Shown: positions 17,696 to 28,061, counted from the stretch's first letter. The stretch is 64,000 bases of DNA from Paraburkholderia polaris (GCF_012927345.1 NZ_JABBGJ010000005.1:228781-292780), one strand, 5' to 3'. The notes: generated by a model from the sequence alone, not told the origin. Numbers and translations: made by a program.

Positions 17696-18916
17696 GTGTC
17701 GACGTCCATCAACAGGGTCAACGAACCGCCCGCGCGACAAATCGCGCGGACCATCGGCGGCGCCCACGCCAGCAGCGACGCGGCGCCGGCTGCCGGTGCG
17801 GCAAGCACGTCCAATCTGCATGGCACGCCCATTATCGACGTGCGCGCCGCTCACAAGATTTATCCGGGCGACGCGTCGGGCGTTGCCCACGCATTAAAGG
17901 GTGTGTCGGTGTCGATCAACGACAACGAGTTCTTTACGCTGCTGGGGCCGTCCGGTTGCGGCAAGACGACGTTGTTGCGCCTCCTTGCCGGGTTCGAGCA
18001 GCCTTCGTCGGGCGAAATCCTGCTGGCCGGTGAACCTGTTCATGCGTTGCCGCCGTATCGCCGCCCGATCAACACGGTGTTTCAGCACTACGCGCTGTTT
18101 CCGAACATGACGGTGGCGCAGAACATCGCGTTCGGCCTGCGCATGCTCAAGCGCAGCTCGGCGGAGGTCAGGCAGCGCGTCGCCGACATGCTAGCGCTTG
18201 TCAAGATGGAAAAGTTCGCCGATCGTCGCGCCAACCAGCTTTCGGGCGGGCAACAGCAACGCATCGCGCTGGCCCGGGCGCTCGCGCCGCAGCCGCGCGT
18301 GCTGCTGCTCGACGAACCGCTGTCCGCGCTCGATCTGAAGTTGCGCCAGGCGATGCGGCTCGAGCTCAAGAGCTTGCAGGAAAGGACCGGCATCACGTTT
18401 GTCTTTGTCACGCACGATCAGGAAGAGGCGTTGGCGATGAGCGATCGCATTGCGGTGATGTCGGAAGGCCTCGTGCAACAGATTGGCACACCTGAAGACA
18501 TTTATGACCGGCCTGCCACCCGTTTCGTCGCCGACTTCATCGGCGAAAACAACATGCTGGCCGGCCGTATTGCGGAATGCGGCGCCGGTTTTGTGCGGGT
18601 CGCGGTGCCGGAGGTTGCCGACTTCGTCACGGATCAGCAGGACGGTTACGCAGTAGGCGATGCGGTCACGGTGGCGATCCGGCCAGAGCGGCTTTCGTTC
18701 GCCACGGGATCGGTATCGGTCGGTCCGCGTATCAAAGGCGAGATTGCCGCGACGGTTTATCTCGGGACCGACACGGCGTGTCACGTGCGGCTCGGCAACG
18801 GGCAGCGCATCGTGGTTCGCGATATGACTGCCGGCCGCGTCGCCCATCGTCCGCAAGTCGGCCAGCCGGTCTGGCTCGACGTCGCCGTGAACGCCGTCAA
18901 CCTGCTGAGGGACTGA
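17696..18916 (+). CDS. Polyamine-type ABC transporter ATPase (PotA-like)
   Basis: 406 aa from the GTG at 17696, placed 7 nt after aaggag (17683-17688); earlier in-frame codons lack a ribosome site. Walker A GPSGCGKTT (about 84-92), signature LSGGQQQR (about 183), Walker B VLLLDEP (about 202), H-loop FVTHDQEEA, and a C-terminal TOBE domain (about 320-400). The first 45 residues are a low-complexity Ala/Ser-rich extension not usual in PotA. It powers import of a polyamine or similar cation with the two permeases and binding protein that follow. Confidence 0.9.
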   Translation: MSTSINRVNEPPARQIARTIGGAHASSDAAPAAGAASTSNLHGTPIIDVRAAHKIYPGDASGVAHALKGVSVSINDNEFFTLLGPSGCGKTTLLRLLAGFEQPSSGEILLAGEPVHALPPYRRPINTVFQHYALFPNMTVAQNIAFGLRMLKRSSAEVRQRVADMLALVKMEKFADRRANQLSGGQQQRIALARALAPQPRVLLLDEPLSALDLKLRQAMRLELKSLQERTGITFVFVTHDQEEALAMSDRIAVMSEGLVQQIGTPEDIYDRPATRFVADFIGENNMLAGRIAECGAGFVRVAVPEVADFVTDQQDGYAVGDAVTVAIRPERLSFATGSVSVGPRIKGEIAATVYLGTDTACHVRLGNGQRIVVRDMTAGRVAHRPQVGQPVWLDVAVNAVNLLRD

Positions 18917-18917
18917 G

Positions 18918-19871
18918 ATGCTGCAATCAGACCTTCCTCAATCGATCCCGCTGATTGCCGAGCCCGGACCGCTGGAGCGCCGTGAACGGCGCTTGCAACT
19001 CGCCAGTTTGCTGCCGGCGCCGCTGATGATCGCGCTGTTTCTCGTCGCGCCACTACTGCTGGTGGTCGCCTATTCGTTCATGGAGGCGAATGGCTACGGC
19101 GGCGTGCTGCACAAATTCAGCCTCGACGCGTACGTCCAGTTGCTATTCGAGCGCAATCTCGACGATAGCCTGAGCTTTACCGACGCGTATCTGATGATCG
19201 CATTGCGTTCGATTGCGGTTGCCGGCATGACGACGATGATCACCATGCTGGTCGGTTTTCCGGTCGCGGTGTATATCGCGTTGCAGCCCGCTGCCCGGCG
19301 TAACCGGCTGATCCTGTGGATCACCATTCCGTTCTGGACCAACCTGCTGGTGCGCACCTATGCGTGGATCCTGCTGCTGCGTGATACGGGTGTAGTCAAT
19401 GGCGTGCTACAGGCGCTCGGGATCATTCACCATCCGATGGCCATGCTCTACACCGATGGCGCGGTGCTGGTGGGCCTTGTCTATACCTACGCGCCGTTCA
19501 TGGTGCTGCCGATCTACTCGAGCGTCGAGAAGATGGACATACGCCTGATCGAGGCCGCGCACGACCTGTACGCGACGAAAACTCAGGCGCTGCTGCGCGT
19601 CGTGTTGCCGGCGGCGGCGCCGGGCATCATCGCTGGCTGCATGCTGACATTCATTCCCTGCCTCGGCGCGATGATCGCTCCCGAACTGCTAGGCGGCGGC
19701 AAGAAGCTGATGCTCGGCAATCTCATCTACCGGCAGTTCACCGAGGCGCGCGATTGGCCGTTCGGTTCGGTGTTCGCCGTGGTGCTGCTGATTGCCATCG
19801 TCACGGCCGCAGCGTTGATTACGCTAGTCCGGTCCAGTCTTACCGCATCTCGTGCACGGAGGCCGCAATGA
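18918..19871 (+). CDS. ABC transporter permease (PotB-like)
   Basis: 317 aa, six predicted helices. It carries the permease EAA-type loop (IEAAHDLYATKTQALLRVVLPAAAPGI shortened here to its key EAAHDLYAT...LP pattern). Spermidine/putrescine PotB family. Separated by one base from the ATPase stop and overlapping the next permease by ATGA, so one operon. Confidence 0.9.
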   Translation: MLQSDLPQSIPLIAEPGPLERRERRLQLASLLPAPLMIALFLVAPLLLVVAYSFMEANGYGGVLHKFSLDAYVQLLFERNLDDSLSFTDAYLMIALRSIAVAGMTTMITMLVGFPVAVYIALQPAARRNRLILWITIPFWTNLLVRTYAWILLLRDTGVVNGVLQALGIIHHPMAMLYTDGAVLVGLVYTYAPFMVLPIYSSVEKMDIRLIEAAHDLYATKTQALLRVVLPAAAPGIIAGCMLTFIPCLGAMIAPELLGGGKKLMLGNLIYRQFTEARDWPFGSVFAVVLLIAIVTAAALITLVRSSLTASRARRPQ

Positions 19872-20683
19872 GTTTCCTTCGACGGCCAGCCGTATTCAGC
19901 GCCAACCATTTCAGCGGCTTTGGCGCGATTACCGGGGCGTTTTACCTGTACCTGTATGCACCGATCGTCGCGCTCGTGGTCCTGTCGTTCAACGGCAGTA
20001 CGTCGGCCACTGTCTGGAAGTCGTTCAGCCTGAAATGGTATGAGGTGGTGTTCCAGAATGCGGCGTTGCGCGATACGGCCCAGAACAGCCTTGTGATCGC
20101 GCTGTCATCGGCGTCGCTCTCGACGCTGCTCGCGACCATGGCCGCGCTTGCCATCGCACGCCGGCAGCGCACGCGCACCACCGCGATGTCCGAGCGGCTC
20201 ATCATGCTGCCGCTCGTGCTGCCTGAGATCGTTGTCGGCGTGGCCACATTGGGATTCTTTAGCGCGATCGGACTCTCGCTCGGCGCGGGCAACCTGATCA
20301 TCGCGCACACGGTGTTCTGTATTCCGTTCGCATACCTGCCGATCCGCGCGCGTCTTCAAGGGATGGATACACGCCTCGAACAGGCAGCGATGGATCTCTA
20401 TGCACGCGAATGGGCCACGTTGCGCTATGTGACGCTGCCGCTGTTGATGCCGGGCATCATGTCGGGTCTGATGCTCGCCTTCGTCGTCTCACTCGATAAC
20501 TTCATCATTTCAGTGCTCGTCGCGCAGGCCGGTTCGACGACCTTGCCGATTTTCATTTTCAGCCTGATGCGCATGGGCGTCACCCCCGATGTCAACGCCG
20601 CATCGACCATTATTCTCGTGATCTCGGTGGCACTTGTCGTTGCTGCGCACATGATCGGCAAGGGCGGCCGCAAGCGTTCGTAG
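19868..20683 (+). CDS. ABC transporter permease (PotC-like)
   Basis: 271 aa from the ATG at 19868, which overlaps the stop of the first permease (ATGA); the open frame continues further 5' inside that gene. Six hydrophobic helices, with the EAA-type loop LEQAAMDLYAREWATLRYV followed by LPLLMPGI. PotC family; forms the channel together with the PotB-like subunit. Confidence 0.9.
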   Translation: MSFLRRPAVFSANHFSGFGAITGAFYLYLYAPIVALVVLSFNGSTSATVWKSFSLKWYEVVFQNAALRDTAQNSLVIALSSASLSTLLATMAALAIARRQRTRTTAMSERLIMLPLVLPEIVVGVATLGFFSAIGLSLGAGNLIIAHTVFCIPFAYLPIRARLQGMDTRLEQAAMDLYAREWATLRYVTLPLLMPGIMSGLMLAFVVSLDNFIISVLVAQAGSTTLPIFIFSLMRMGVTPDVNAASTIILVISVALVVAAHMIGKGGRKRS

Positions 20684-20733
20684 TCCTTCACACACTTTAC
20701 ACACGTCAAGATATCAAACCCAACGGAGAAGTC

Positions 20734-21771
20734 ATGAAGAAATTCCTGAGCACCACCGGCTTCGTTCTCGCGTGCGTTGCCCCGTCGATCGCTGCCCATG
20801 CAGCAGGCACCTTGAATCTGTATATCTGGTCCGGCTATATCGCGCCGGACCTGATTGCCCAGTTCCAGCAACAGAGCGGCATCAAGGTCAACATCGACAA
20901 CTACGATTCCGAAGAGACGCTGCTGGCGAAGCTCAAGCAGGGCGGGGCAGGTTATGACATCGCCGTGACCAACCAGGCGATGATCCCGGTGTTCGTGCGC
21001 GAGGGCCTGATCGACAAAATCGATGCAGCAAATATCCCCGGCTACGGCAACATCACCGCACGCTTTCGCAAGCCGCAATGGGATCCGACCGGCGAATATT
21101 CGGTTCCTTATCTGTGGGGCACGATGAACTTTGCCGTCGATACCAGCGTATATAGCGGTGACATCAACACGCTGAAATTGCTGTTCAATCCGCCGGCGCC
21201 GCTGCAAGGCAAGATCAATATGTTCGACTCGGCGGACGATGCCATCTCTCTGGCAGCGATCGAGGCGGGCGTGCCGGCGTGCAGCGAAGATCCGAAACAG
21301 ATGCAGAAAGTGCTGGACGTGCTCAAGCAACAGAAACCATTCGTGAAGACGTACAGCTCGAAGGCCGGTGCGATTCGCGAATCGATGGTCTCTGGCGAAA
21401 TTGCGATGTCGGCGATCTGGAGCGGCACGGCGCAGCGTGCGTCCGATCTCAAACACTCGATCCGCTATGCGTACCCGAAGGAAGGTTCGCTTGCATGGGT
21501 CGACAACATCGTGGTGCCGAAGGGCGCGCCCGATATCGACAATGCAAAGAAGTTCATCGCGTTTCTGCTCACGCCCAAGGCGGCGGCGACGAATACGAAC
21601 TTCCTGAAGTACCAGAACGCAGTCGACGGCTCCAATGCATTTGTCGCCGACGACGTGAAGCGGGCCCCGGAACTGACGCCGCCGGCAGGCGCCAAGCTGG
21701 TGTTCAAGCAGACCTGCTCGACCGCGGCGATCCGCTTGCACGACCGCGTCTGGACGGACCTCCTCAAGTAA
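20734..21771 (+). CDS. Periplasmic polyamine-type binding protein (PotD/PotF-like)
   Basis: 345 aa with a Sec signal peptide cut near AHAAG (about residue 24). The mature start LNLYIWSGYIAPDLIAQFQ is the classic opening of spermidine/putrescine-binding proteins. It delivers substrate to the PotABC-like complex upstream. Start preceded by ggagaag. The exact ligand (putrescine, spermidine, or an amide/opine-type compound given the amidase next door) cannot be read from the sequence. Confidence 0.9.
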   Translation: MKKFLSTTGFVLACVAPSIAAHAAGTLNLYIWSGYIAPDLIAQFQQQSGIKVNIDNYDSEETLLAKLKQGGAGYDIAVTNQAMIPVFVREGLIDKIDAANIPGYGNITARFRKPQWDPTGEYSVPYLWGTMNFAVDTSVYSGDINTLKLLFNPPAPLQGKINMFDSADDAISLAAIEAGVPACSEDPKQMQKVLDVLKQQKPFVKTYSSKAGAIRESMVSGEIAMSAIWSGTAQRASDLKHSIRYAYPKEGSLAWVDNIVVPKGAPDIDNAKKFIAFLLTPKAAATNTNFLKYQNAVDGSNAFVADDVKRAPELTPPAGAKLVFKQTCSTAAIRLHDRVWTDLLK

Positions 21772-21926
21772 GACATTGGGTCTTACCAACAACACAGCAC
21801 AGCACAGCGTTGGCTCCGTGCGCGTTGTCGCGCGGAGGCCGCAAGCATGCACGCTGTCCGGAAGCTGCGGTGCCCGTTAGCGGCGCCTTCCTCTCTTTGC
21901 GAATTTTATGGAGCAAGTGATCAACC

Positions 21927-23363
21927 ATGACCGTCGATTCCGCCCTTTTCGAACGATCTGCCTGCGAGGTGGTCGACATGCTGCGTCGCGAAGCAGTCAG
22001 TCCGCACGATCTGCTCGACACCCTGGCCGCGCGGGTGGGCCGTGTCGAACGGCATGTCAACGCATTGCCGACGCTGTGCTGGGAGCGCGCGCATGAGCAT
22101 GCCGAGGCACTGCTGCGCAAGCCGGTCGCCGAGCGCGGGGTGTTATGCGGACTTCCCGTACCGATCAAGGATCTCGCGGCTGTCGAAGGAGTGCGCACGA
22201 CGTACGGCTCGCGGGTGTACGAGAACTTCGTGCCAACTACGACGGACGTGACCCCCGCGCATCTCGAAGCGAACGGCGCCATCATCTATGCGAAATCCAA
22301 CTCGCCGGAATTCGGTGCGGGTGGCCATACGTACAACGATGTTCTGGGATTGACACGTAATCCGTGGAATCTGTCTCGCTCGGCCGGCGGTTCGTCCGGT
22401 GGCGCCGCGGCTGCGCTGGCCTCGGGCACCGCCTGGGTCGCGCACGGCTCTGATCTGGCTGGCTCGCTGCGCACACCGGCCGCATTCTGCGGCGTCGTCG
22501 GGTTACGGCCGACACCCGGCCGCGTGGCATCCGGGCCGGCACGCGACCCCTTCGACACACTGGCGGTCGAGGGGCCGATGGCGCGCAACGTGGCGGACGC
22601 CGCCCTGCTGCTCGACGCGATGTGCGGTGCTGATCGTCGTGCGCCGCTTTCGTTGTCGACTCCGGCTACGCCGTTCCTCGATCATGCGCTGCGCCCCCGC
22701 AAGCCGGCACGGGTGGCGTATAGCCCAGGACTCGGCATCGCCGAGGCGGAACCCGAAATCCGTGAGATTTGTGCTGGCGCTATGGAACGCCTCGCTCAAG
22801 ACGGCATCGCAGTCGATCAACCGCGGGTTGACCTGTCGTCGGGCGGCCGTGCATTTCATGTGCTGCGCGGCGTGTCCTACGCGACCGGGCTGGCCGACGT
22901 GCTGGCCGAACATCGCGGTTTGCTCAATGCCAATGTGATCGGAAACATCGAGTATGGTCTGTCTCTCGATGGCCCGTCGATTGCCGAAGCGCGGCGCACG
23001 CGCGGCGCATTGTTCCACGAGATGAGCGCGTTGCTCGACGAGTACGAGGTCGTGATTTGCCCGGCCTCGATCGTTCCGGCCTTTCCGGTCGAGCAGACCT
23101 ACGTGAAGAGTGCAGCGGGCCGGCAGTTCAGCACGTACATCGATTGGCTCTCGATCACCTATGGACTGACCTTGCTGGGCCTGCCGGTGATCGCAATTCC
23201 CTGCGGCATGACCAGTGATGGCATGCCGGTGGGGATCCAGATTGCAGGCCGGCCACGCGGCGAAGCGGCGTTGTTGTCGGTCGCGTCGGCGATCGAAGCG
23301 ATCATTGGCAAGTGGGCCACCCACGAGCGCGAACTGGATTCGCTGATGCTTACTCACGCCTGA
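21927..23363 (+). CDS. Amidase (amidase-signature family)
   Basis: 478 aa. The Ser-Ser-Lys triad is intact: Lys81 in PVPIKDLAAV, cis-Ser156 in GGSSGGAAAA, nucleophile Ser180 in GSDLAGSLR. It hydrolyses an amide bond to acid and ammonia or amine. It lies 155 bp after the binding-protein gene, same strand, so it probably acts on the compound imported by the transporter, for example an acylated polyamine or amide. That substrate link is inference. No signal peptide, so cytoplasmic. Confidence 0.88.
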   Translation: MTVDSALFERSACEVVDMLRREAVSPHDLLDTLAARVGRVERHVNALPTLCWERAHEHAEALLRKPVAERGVLCGLPVPIKDLAAVEGVRTTYGSRVYENFVPTTTDVTPAHLEANGAIIYAKSNSPEFGAGGHTYNDVLGLTRNPWNLSRSAGGSSGGAAAALASGTAWVAHGSDLAGSLRTPAAFCGVVGLRPTPGRVASGPARDPFDTLAVEGPMARNVADAALLLDAMCGADRRAPLSLSTPATPFLDHALRPRKPARVAYSPGLGIAEAEPEIREICAGAMERLAQDGIAVDQPRVDLSSGGRAFHVLRGVSYATGLADVLAEHRGLLNANVIGNIEYGLSLDGPSIAEARRTRGALFHEMSALLDEYEVVICPASIVPAFPVEQTYVKSAAGRQFSTYIDWLSITYGLTLLGLPVIAIPCGMTSDGMPVGIQIAGRPRGEAALLSVASAIEAIIGKWATHERELDSLMLTHA

Positions 23364-23465
23364 TTTTTCGAAAAACAGGCGCACGACATGACGTTCAAAA
23401 GCGTACGTTGGCACATGGCGTGATGATCAGGTCGATGTTCGGCTGTTAGCTGGAGTTAGAAAGGA

Positions 23466-23508
23466 GCGGGAGCGCCATCGGCGGCGATGAGCCGTTCCCG
23501 CGCCTTTT
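23466..23508 (+). terminator. Possible terminator after the amidase operon
   Basis: GCGGGA (23466-23471) pairs with TCCCGC (23496-23501), enclosing a second small stem CATCG/CGATG. It is followed by gccttttcg. The T run is short, so this is only a probable factor-independent terminator. Confidence 0.45.
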
Positions 23509-23728
23509 CGTGCTTGCATGTTCATCCAGTTCATATAATTAGGAATGCATAGTGATAATGAGGGATTTTCGAACGCGATCTTGATGAGCCGGTATGAGTT
23601 GCGTTGCCGGCGACGTGCGTAAGTTCGTTGAATCGCGCTCCCTGGTCGTACATAAAAATCAGAAGTCGCAAATGAGGTCCACCCGGTTGTGCGATATCCG
23701 AGTGGATCAGGTGAAACTTTGGAGATCG

Positions 23729-23792
23729 ATATGAAAAAGACGCTTCTTGCAGTAGGTGTGATATGAAAAAGACGCTTCTTGCAGTAGGTGTG
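23729..23792. repeat. Exact 32-bp tandem duplication of the porin start
   Basis: Bases 23729-23760 and 23761-23792 are identical and each contains the porin ATG and first codons. The unit is 32 bp, not a multiple of three, so the first copy is out of frame with the porin. A sequencing or assembly artefact is possible but nothing else in the region suggests one. Confidence 0.95.
23731..23766 (+). CDS. 11-codon leader peptide created by the porin 5' duplication
   Basis: Starting at the first ATG (23731), which carries the good Shine-Dalgarno (ggag at 23720-23723), translation gives an 11-residue peptide beginning MKKTLLAVGV and stops at TGA 23764-23766. That stop overlaps the porin ATG (23763) as ATGA. 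Translation of the porin may therefore depend on termination-reinitiation. The peptide itself is unlikely to have a function. Confidence 0.6.
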   Translation: MKKTLLAVGVI

Positions 23793-24932
23793 TTGAGTGC
23801 ATTTGCCGGCGTCGCGCATGCGCAAAGCAGTGTGACGCTATTTGGCTTAATCGACGAAGGTCTGGACTATACGAACAATGTCGGCGGCAAGAAACTCTAC
23901 GCGCTGTCGAGCGGCGATGCGCAGGGTACCCGGTGGGGCCTGAAAGGCGTGGAAGACCTGGGTGGCGGCCTGAAGGCGGTGTTCAAGCTGGAATCGGGTT
24001 TCGACGTCAACACCGGCAAGCTGGCTCAAGAGGGTGCCGGGTTCGGCCGCCAGGCTTATGTCGGTATGTCCAGCGCGACGCTCGGCACGGTGACCGTCGG
24101 TCGTCAATATGACTCTGTCGTCGACTATCTGGCGCCGATGACGGCCAACGGGAACTGGGGCGGTGGAATGTTCTCGCACCCCTACGATAACGACAACACT
24201 GACAATACCTTCCGCCTCAACAATGCGGTCAAGTACACGAGCGTCGACTACAGCGGTTTCTCGTTTGGGGGCGCGTATGCTTTCAGCAACTTGACCCATT
24301 TCGCAGCCAACCGTGCGGTCAGCGTCGGCACACAGTACAGCAATGGCCCGGTGAGCCTCGCCGCCGCCTATATGAACGTCGATAGCCCCAATGCGGGCAC
24401 AGCCGGTGCCGTGGCCATTGGCCCGAATGGCAACCCGGACGGCAGTTGGACCGCCAATCGTCAACGCGTCTTCGGTGCGGGCATTGCGTACACAATCGCC
24501 TCCGCAACTTTGGGCTTCGCGTATACGAACACAAACCTGTCCCAGCCGACAGCGACCCAATACGCGAACTTCGCCGCAAGCCCGACACTCGGGGCAGCAT
24601 CGTCGCTCAAGTTCGACAACTATGAGGTGAATGCCAAGTACCAGTTCACGCCGGCGTTCTATGTCGGCGGCATGTACACCTACACGCAGGCGACGTTCGA
24701 CGGCACGCCCGGTGGCAGCGCAAAGGCCAAGTATCACCAGTTCGGCTTGATGGCCGACTACAACCTGTCGAAGCGGACCGACGTCTATGCGCAGGGTTCG
24801 TACGTCAAGGTGGCGAGTGATTCAGGCATAGCCGGTACGGGACTTGAGTTTGCCGAAAATCCGGACGCTGCTGGCCCTTCATCGACCAGCAAGCAATTCA
24901 TGGCTCGCATTGGCATACGTCACAAGTTCTGA
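23763..24932 (+). CDS. Outer-membrane porin (OmpC-like, Burkholderia type)
   Basis: 389 aa: signal peptide cut after AHA (about residue 19), mature start QSSVTLFGLIDEGLDYTNN, porin motifs LGTVTVGRQYDS and a C-terminal beta-strand ending in Phe (MARIGIRHKF), the outer-membrane assembly signal. Trimeric 16-strand general porin for small solutes. The normal 5' end is duplicated, so its ATG has no strong ribosome site of its own (nearest is aggtg at 23754-23758). Confidence 0.93.
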   Translation: MKKTLLAVGVLSAFAGVAHAQSSVTLFGLIDEGLDYTNNVGGKKLYALSSGDAQGTRWGLKGVEDLGGGLKAVFKLESGFDVNTGKLAQEGAGFGRQAYVGMSSATLGTVTVGRQYDSVVDYLAPMTANGNWGGGMFSHPYDNDNTDNTFRLNNAVKYTSVDYSGFSFGGAYAFSNLTHFAANRAVSVGTQYSNGPVSLAAAYMNVDSPNAGTAGAVAIGPNGNPDGSWTANRQRVFGAGIAYTIASATLGFAYTNTNLSQPTATQYANFAASPTLGAASSLKFDNYEVNAKYQFTPAFYVGGMYTYTQATFDGTPGGSAKAKYHQFGLMADYNLSKRTDVYAQGSYVKVASDSGIAGTGLEFAENPDAAGPSSTSKQFMARIGIRHKF

Positions 24933-24936
24933 GCGA

Positions 24937-25270
24937 GCCAGGGGACGGGGACTCACCCAGACGGAATTTGACACCCGTCTCAGTGATGGTGAGCTATTTT
25001 CTGTGGACGGTGGCAATGGGACAGGGTACTACCCGGCGTTTCTGGCGGATCAGTGCTACGAACGGGCCGCCATGCAGCCGATACTGCACATGCTGAGGCA
25101 CCTGCCAGGCGGGAGCCGCTGGGTGTTTTTTTAGCAGCCGCGGTTTTCTCTGGGTGGACTGACACCGCTCGAGATTATCAAAGGTAGGCGACCCCTCCGT
25201 GTTCCGAAGGGGATCCTGATGGATTAGGATGCGCGCCGTACTGGCAGCAGCCCGCGCGTTCGCAGAAGAG
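24937..25270 (+). pseudogene. Remnant of an MbcA/ParS-antitoxin-like hypothetical protein
   Basis: Translated rightward the DNA reads ELFSVDGGNGTGYYPAFLAD, then LRHLPGGSRWVFF, a TAG (25132-25134), then in the same frame FSLGGLTPLEIIKGR, and in another frame RAVLAAARAFAEE. This order (YYPAF, LPPGS.W.FF, LGG.TPLE, helix) matches a common Burkholderia family related to Xre/MbcA/ParS-type proteins, often found near mobile DNA. The 5' end is missing and there is an internal stop and a frameshift, so it is dead. Confidence 0.6.
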
Positions 25271-25453
25271 CAGGGTGTCGGAAGCCGCCGAGCCACGCTG
25301 GCTATCCACCCCTGTCAGCGCGGAGTTTAGGCAGATTGACACAATTAGTGCTGAAACGGTGACACTTCTGCGTCGGTCTACGGCTATTGGTTGGCGAGAT
25401 TTCGCCAATGATGAAATCCTGTACAACAGGCGACTGAGCTGATTCATCTGCGT

Positions 25454-27592
25454 TTACTGACGAAACCGGCGTTTGTCGATTCTGAGCGCGCGAATCTTCG
25501 ATTCTAGCGTCGAACGTGGTAGACCAAGACGTGTCGCCGCCCCGGAGGGCCCATAGACTCGCCCGTTACAATCACGCAACGCTTCCTCGATAATCGTCTT
25601 CTCATGTGCGACGATCGTGCTGGAAAGCGCGAGCCTGTTCTTGGCCGCTGGTACCGCAGAAAGCCAGCTATCGTCGATCGTAAATTCCTCTGCGCCACAT
25701 ACGATCACCGAGCGTTCGATGACGTTCTGCAATTCGCGTACGTTTCCCGGCCAAGGATAGGATTGCAGACGTTGCAGCGTCTGCTCGTTGACGCGTTCGA
25801 ATTTCTTCCCCGCGTTGGCCGAAAATCGATCGATAAAATATTGCGCCAGCAGCGGAATATCCTCCCTCCGTTCCCGCAACGGGGGCATATCGACTGGGAA
25901 CACATTGAGACGATAGAAAAGATCCTCGCGGAAACTTCCATCCGCGACGGCCTTGTTCAGATCACGATTCGTAGCCGCGATAACGCGAGCATTGACGGGG
26001 ATCGGCTCTCTGCCGCCAACGCGCTCAAACTCCCGCTCTTGCAGCACCCTAAGCAACGCGACCTGTATATCTGGCAACAGCTCGCCAACCTCGTCGAGAA
26101 AAATGGTCCCCCCATCGGCGAGCTCGAAGCGACCGAGGCGCCGCTGGGTGGCACCGGTGAAAGCCCCTTTCTCATGCCCAAATAGCTCTGAAGTGACGAG
26201 ATCCCGCGGAATCGCGGCACAGTTCACGACCACGAAAGCTTTGGAGGAGCGACGCGACTGTCGGTGAACCGCTCGAGCAACGAGTTCTTTGCCCGTCCCG
26301 GTCTCCCCCAGAATCAGAACGGTCGAATCGCTGGCAGCAACCTTGGAGACCCGTGAGAGGACGAGTTTCAGGGCAGGAGAGTCGCCGACGATCTCCTTGA
26401 ACATTGAGGCTTTGTCGATTTCCTCACGGAGCGCGAAATTTTCTCGTTGAAGCGTGTATTCCGCTCTTTTGCGGTCATCTATATCCGTGCACGCGACGTA
26501 CCATCGAATCAGTTGTCCACGGTCGTCACGCAATGGGCTATAGCGAGCGAGGAACCAGCGATAGCTTCCATCCCTTTTGAGCAGTCGCAACTCCAGTTCG
26601 TGTGAACGGCTATTCGACAGTAGATCTTGAAACGCCTTTAACCTCTCGCGATCATCGGGGTGGATAAAAAACCCCAACGGCTCGCGGAGCCATTCGTCGA
26701 GGCTGACACCCAGATAATCAAGCGACGTGCGATTCGCATAGAGGCGCTCCCCTTTCGGACCCATGACGCCCACGTGCTGGGGCGCGAGATCGACGATCTG
26801 CCGGAACTCCTCCTCGCTTTTACGAAGCGTTCCCGTGAGCTCTTCGTGCTCCGTTACATCCAGTTCTATCCCGACGAACCGCTCGAAATCACCACGGTCG
26901 GCCATCGGTGTGGCTACGCAACGGATATGACGAATGACGCCATCTGGCCGCACAATCCGTTTCTTGAAGTCAAAGGCACACCGGTCGGCCAGCATCTTCT
27001 GAATAACATCCGCCACGAAATCTCGATCGTCGGGATGCACGAGCGCCAGATATTGCGGAATGTCCGGCGCTTTGCGGCCGGGTTCGAGGCCGTGGATTCT
27101 AAACAATCCGGCAGACCAGTATTCAAAGCCTGCTGCAGTGAATGCCCAACTACCGGCGCGCGCCAGCCGCTGGCCCTCTGCCAGATAAAACTCCGACTGC
27201 TTTTGCTCTTCAATATCGAGGTTGATCCCGAACCAGCCCAGCAGCGTTCCGTCGCCCGCGAGGCGAGGCTCGGCACGACTGAGAAACCAACGATATCCAC
27301 CCTTCGCACTACGTACCCGAAAAGTCACCTCGTCGGCGGAACCCGATTTGTTGCACCTTGACCAGGCTGTGCGTGCCTCCTCGTGATCGTCGGGATGAAG
27401 AAACTCGATATGGCAGTCCCACGTCGAACCTGGCTCAATCCCGGACCGTAAAGGGTGGTCCAGTGCAAGGCCTAGGTAATCCGCGCAGCGTTCGTTGATG
27501 AACGTGAGGGCGCCGGATCGATCTGCATACCATGTGTGCGCCGGAATCAGATTCAGGGCGACTTGCAGCGGCACCTGGGTGACAACACTCAT
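25454..27592 (-). CDS. Sigma-54-dependent activator with three PAS domains
   Basis: 712 aa. Three PAS/PAC units at about 8-130, 131-255 and 260-385 (each ending in a PAC-like W/RF...D(I/V)(D/E)E motif), then an AAA+ domain: Walker A GETGTGKE at 429-436, sigma-54 contact loop [12 protein letters not shown], Walker [12 protein letters not shown], and a Fis-type HTH at the C-terminus ([17 protein letters not shown]). It activates RNA polymerase-sigma-54 in response to a small ligand or redox signal sensed by PAS. There is no response-regulator receiver domain and no obvious target operon next to it; neighbours on both sides are decayed or unrelated, so its targets are unknown. Confidence 0.92.
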   Translation of the reverse strand: MSVVTQVPLQVALNLIPAHTWYADRSGALTFINERCADYLGLALDHPLRSGIEPGSTWDCHIEFLHPDDHEEARTAWSRCNKSGSADEVTFRVRSAKGGYRWFLSRAEPRLAGDGTLLGWFGINLDIEEQKQSEFYLAEGQRLARAGSWAFTAAGFEYWSAGLFRIHGLEPGRKAPDIPQYLALVHPDDRDFVADVIQKMLADRCAFDFKKRIVRPDGVIRHIRCVATPMADRGDFERFVGIELDVTEHEELTGTLRKSEEEFRQIVDLAPQHVGVMGPKGERLYANRTSLDYLGVSLDEWLREPLGFFIHPDDRERLKAFQDLLSNSRSHELELRLLKRDGSYRWFLARYSPLRDDRGQLIRWYVACTDIDDRKRAEYTLQRENFALREEIDKASMFKEIVGDSPALKLVLSRVSKVAASDSTVLILGETGTGKELVARAVHRQSRRSSKAFVVVNCAAIPRDLVTSELFGHEKGAFTGATQRRLGRFELADGGTIFLDEVGELLPDIQVALLRVLQEREFERVGGREPIPVNARVIAATNRDLNKAVADGSFREDLFYRLNVFPVDMPPLRERREDIPLLAQYFIDRFSANAGKKFERVNEQTLQRLQSYPWPGNVRELQNVIERSVIVCGAEEFTIDDSWLSAVPAAKNRLALSSTIVAHEKTIIEEALRDCNGRVYGPSGAATRLGLPRSTLESKIRALRIDKRRFRQ

Positions 27593-28061
27593 GAGACACC
27601 TATAGGCACAAGAACCGGCGAGACTCTCTGCACAGTTTGTTCAGCATATCGACATTGGCGATATTTCGCCAGTCATCCCTGTGCAGGAACTTGTTAGGGC
27701 CATCTTGCCTTGCATCGCCGAAGACGGTAGAAGCAGGCGAACGATGTGGTCTGGTGCGATACACCATGGACGCCGAGCCGCTTCCAGCAGGACGCGCTAC
27801 GTTTGCAAACGGAATGCAGCAGGTCCCGTGGCGGAATTGGACTGCGCCGGAGAGAAGATTGATTGACGAATGTCAGCCGGGTCAGTCCAAGCTGGACAGC
27901 TCTGGGCAGGCCAATTGCCTTTCAGCCTGGCAGGTTGGTGTCGCCTCGTCACGCACCATCGCCGGGCGCACCCCATCGCCCCACCCGAGAGGGAGCCGAG
28001 TCAGATGTCGTCAACATTCCGAAAGATATGTTGATGCGAAACGTGACATTGATCGTCCACA
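27593..28061. other. Intergenic stretch without recognisable gene
   Basis: Open frames run across it on the plus strand but lack motif, start signal or sensible composition, and they continue antisense into the next gene. It should contain the promoter of the sigma-54 activator. Confidence 0.4.
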
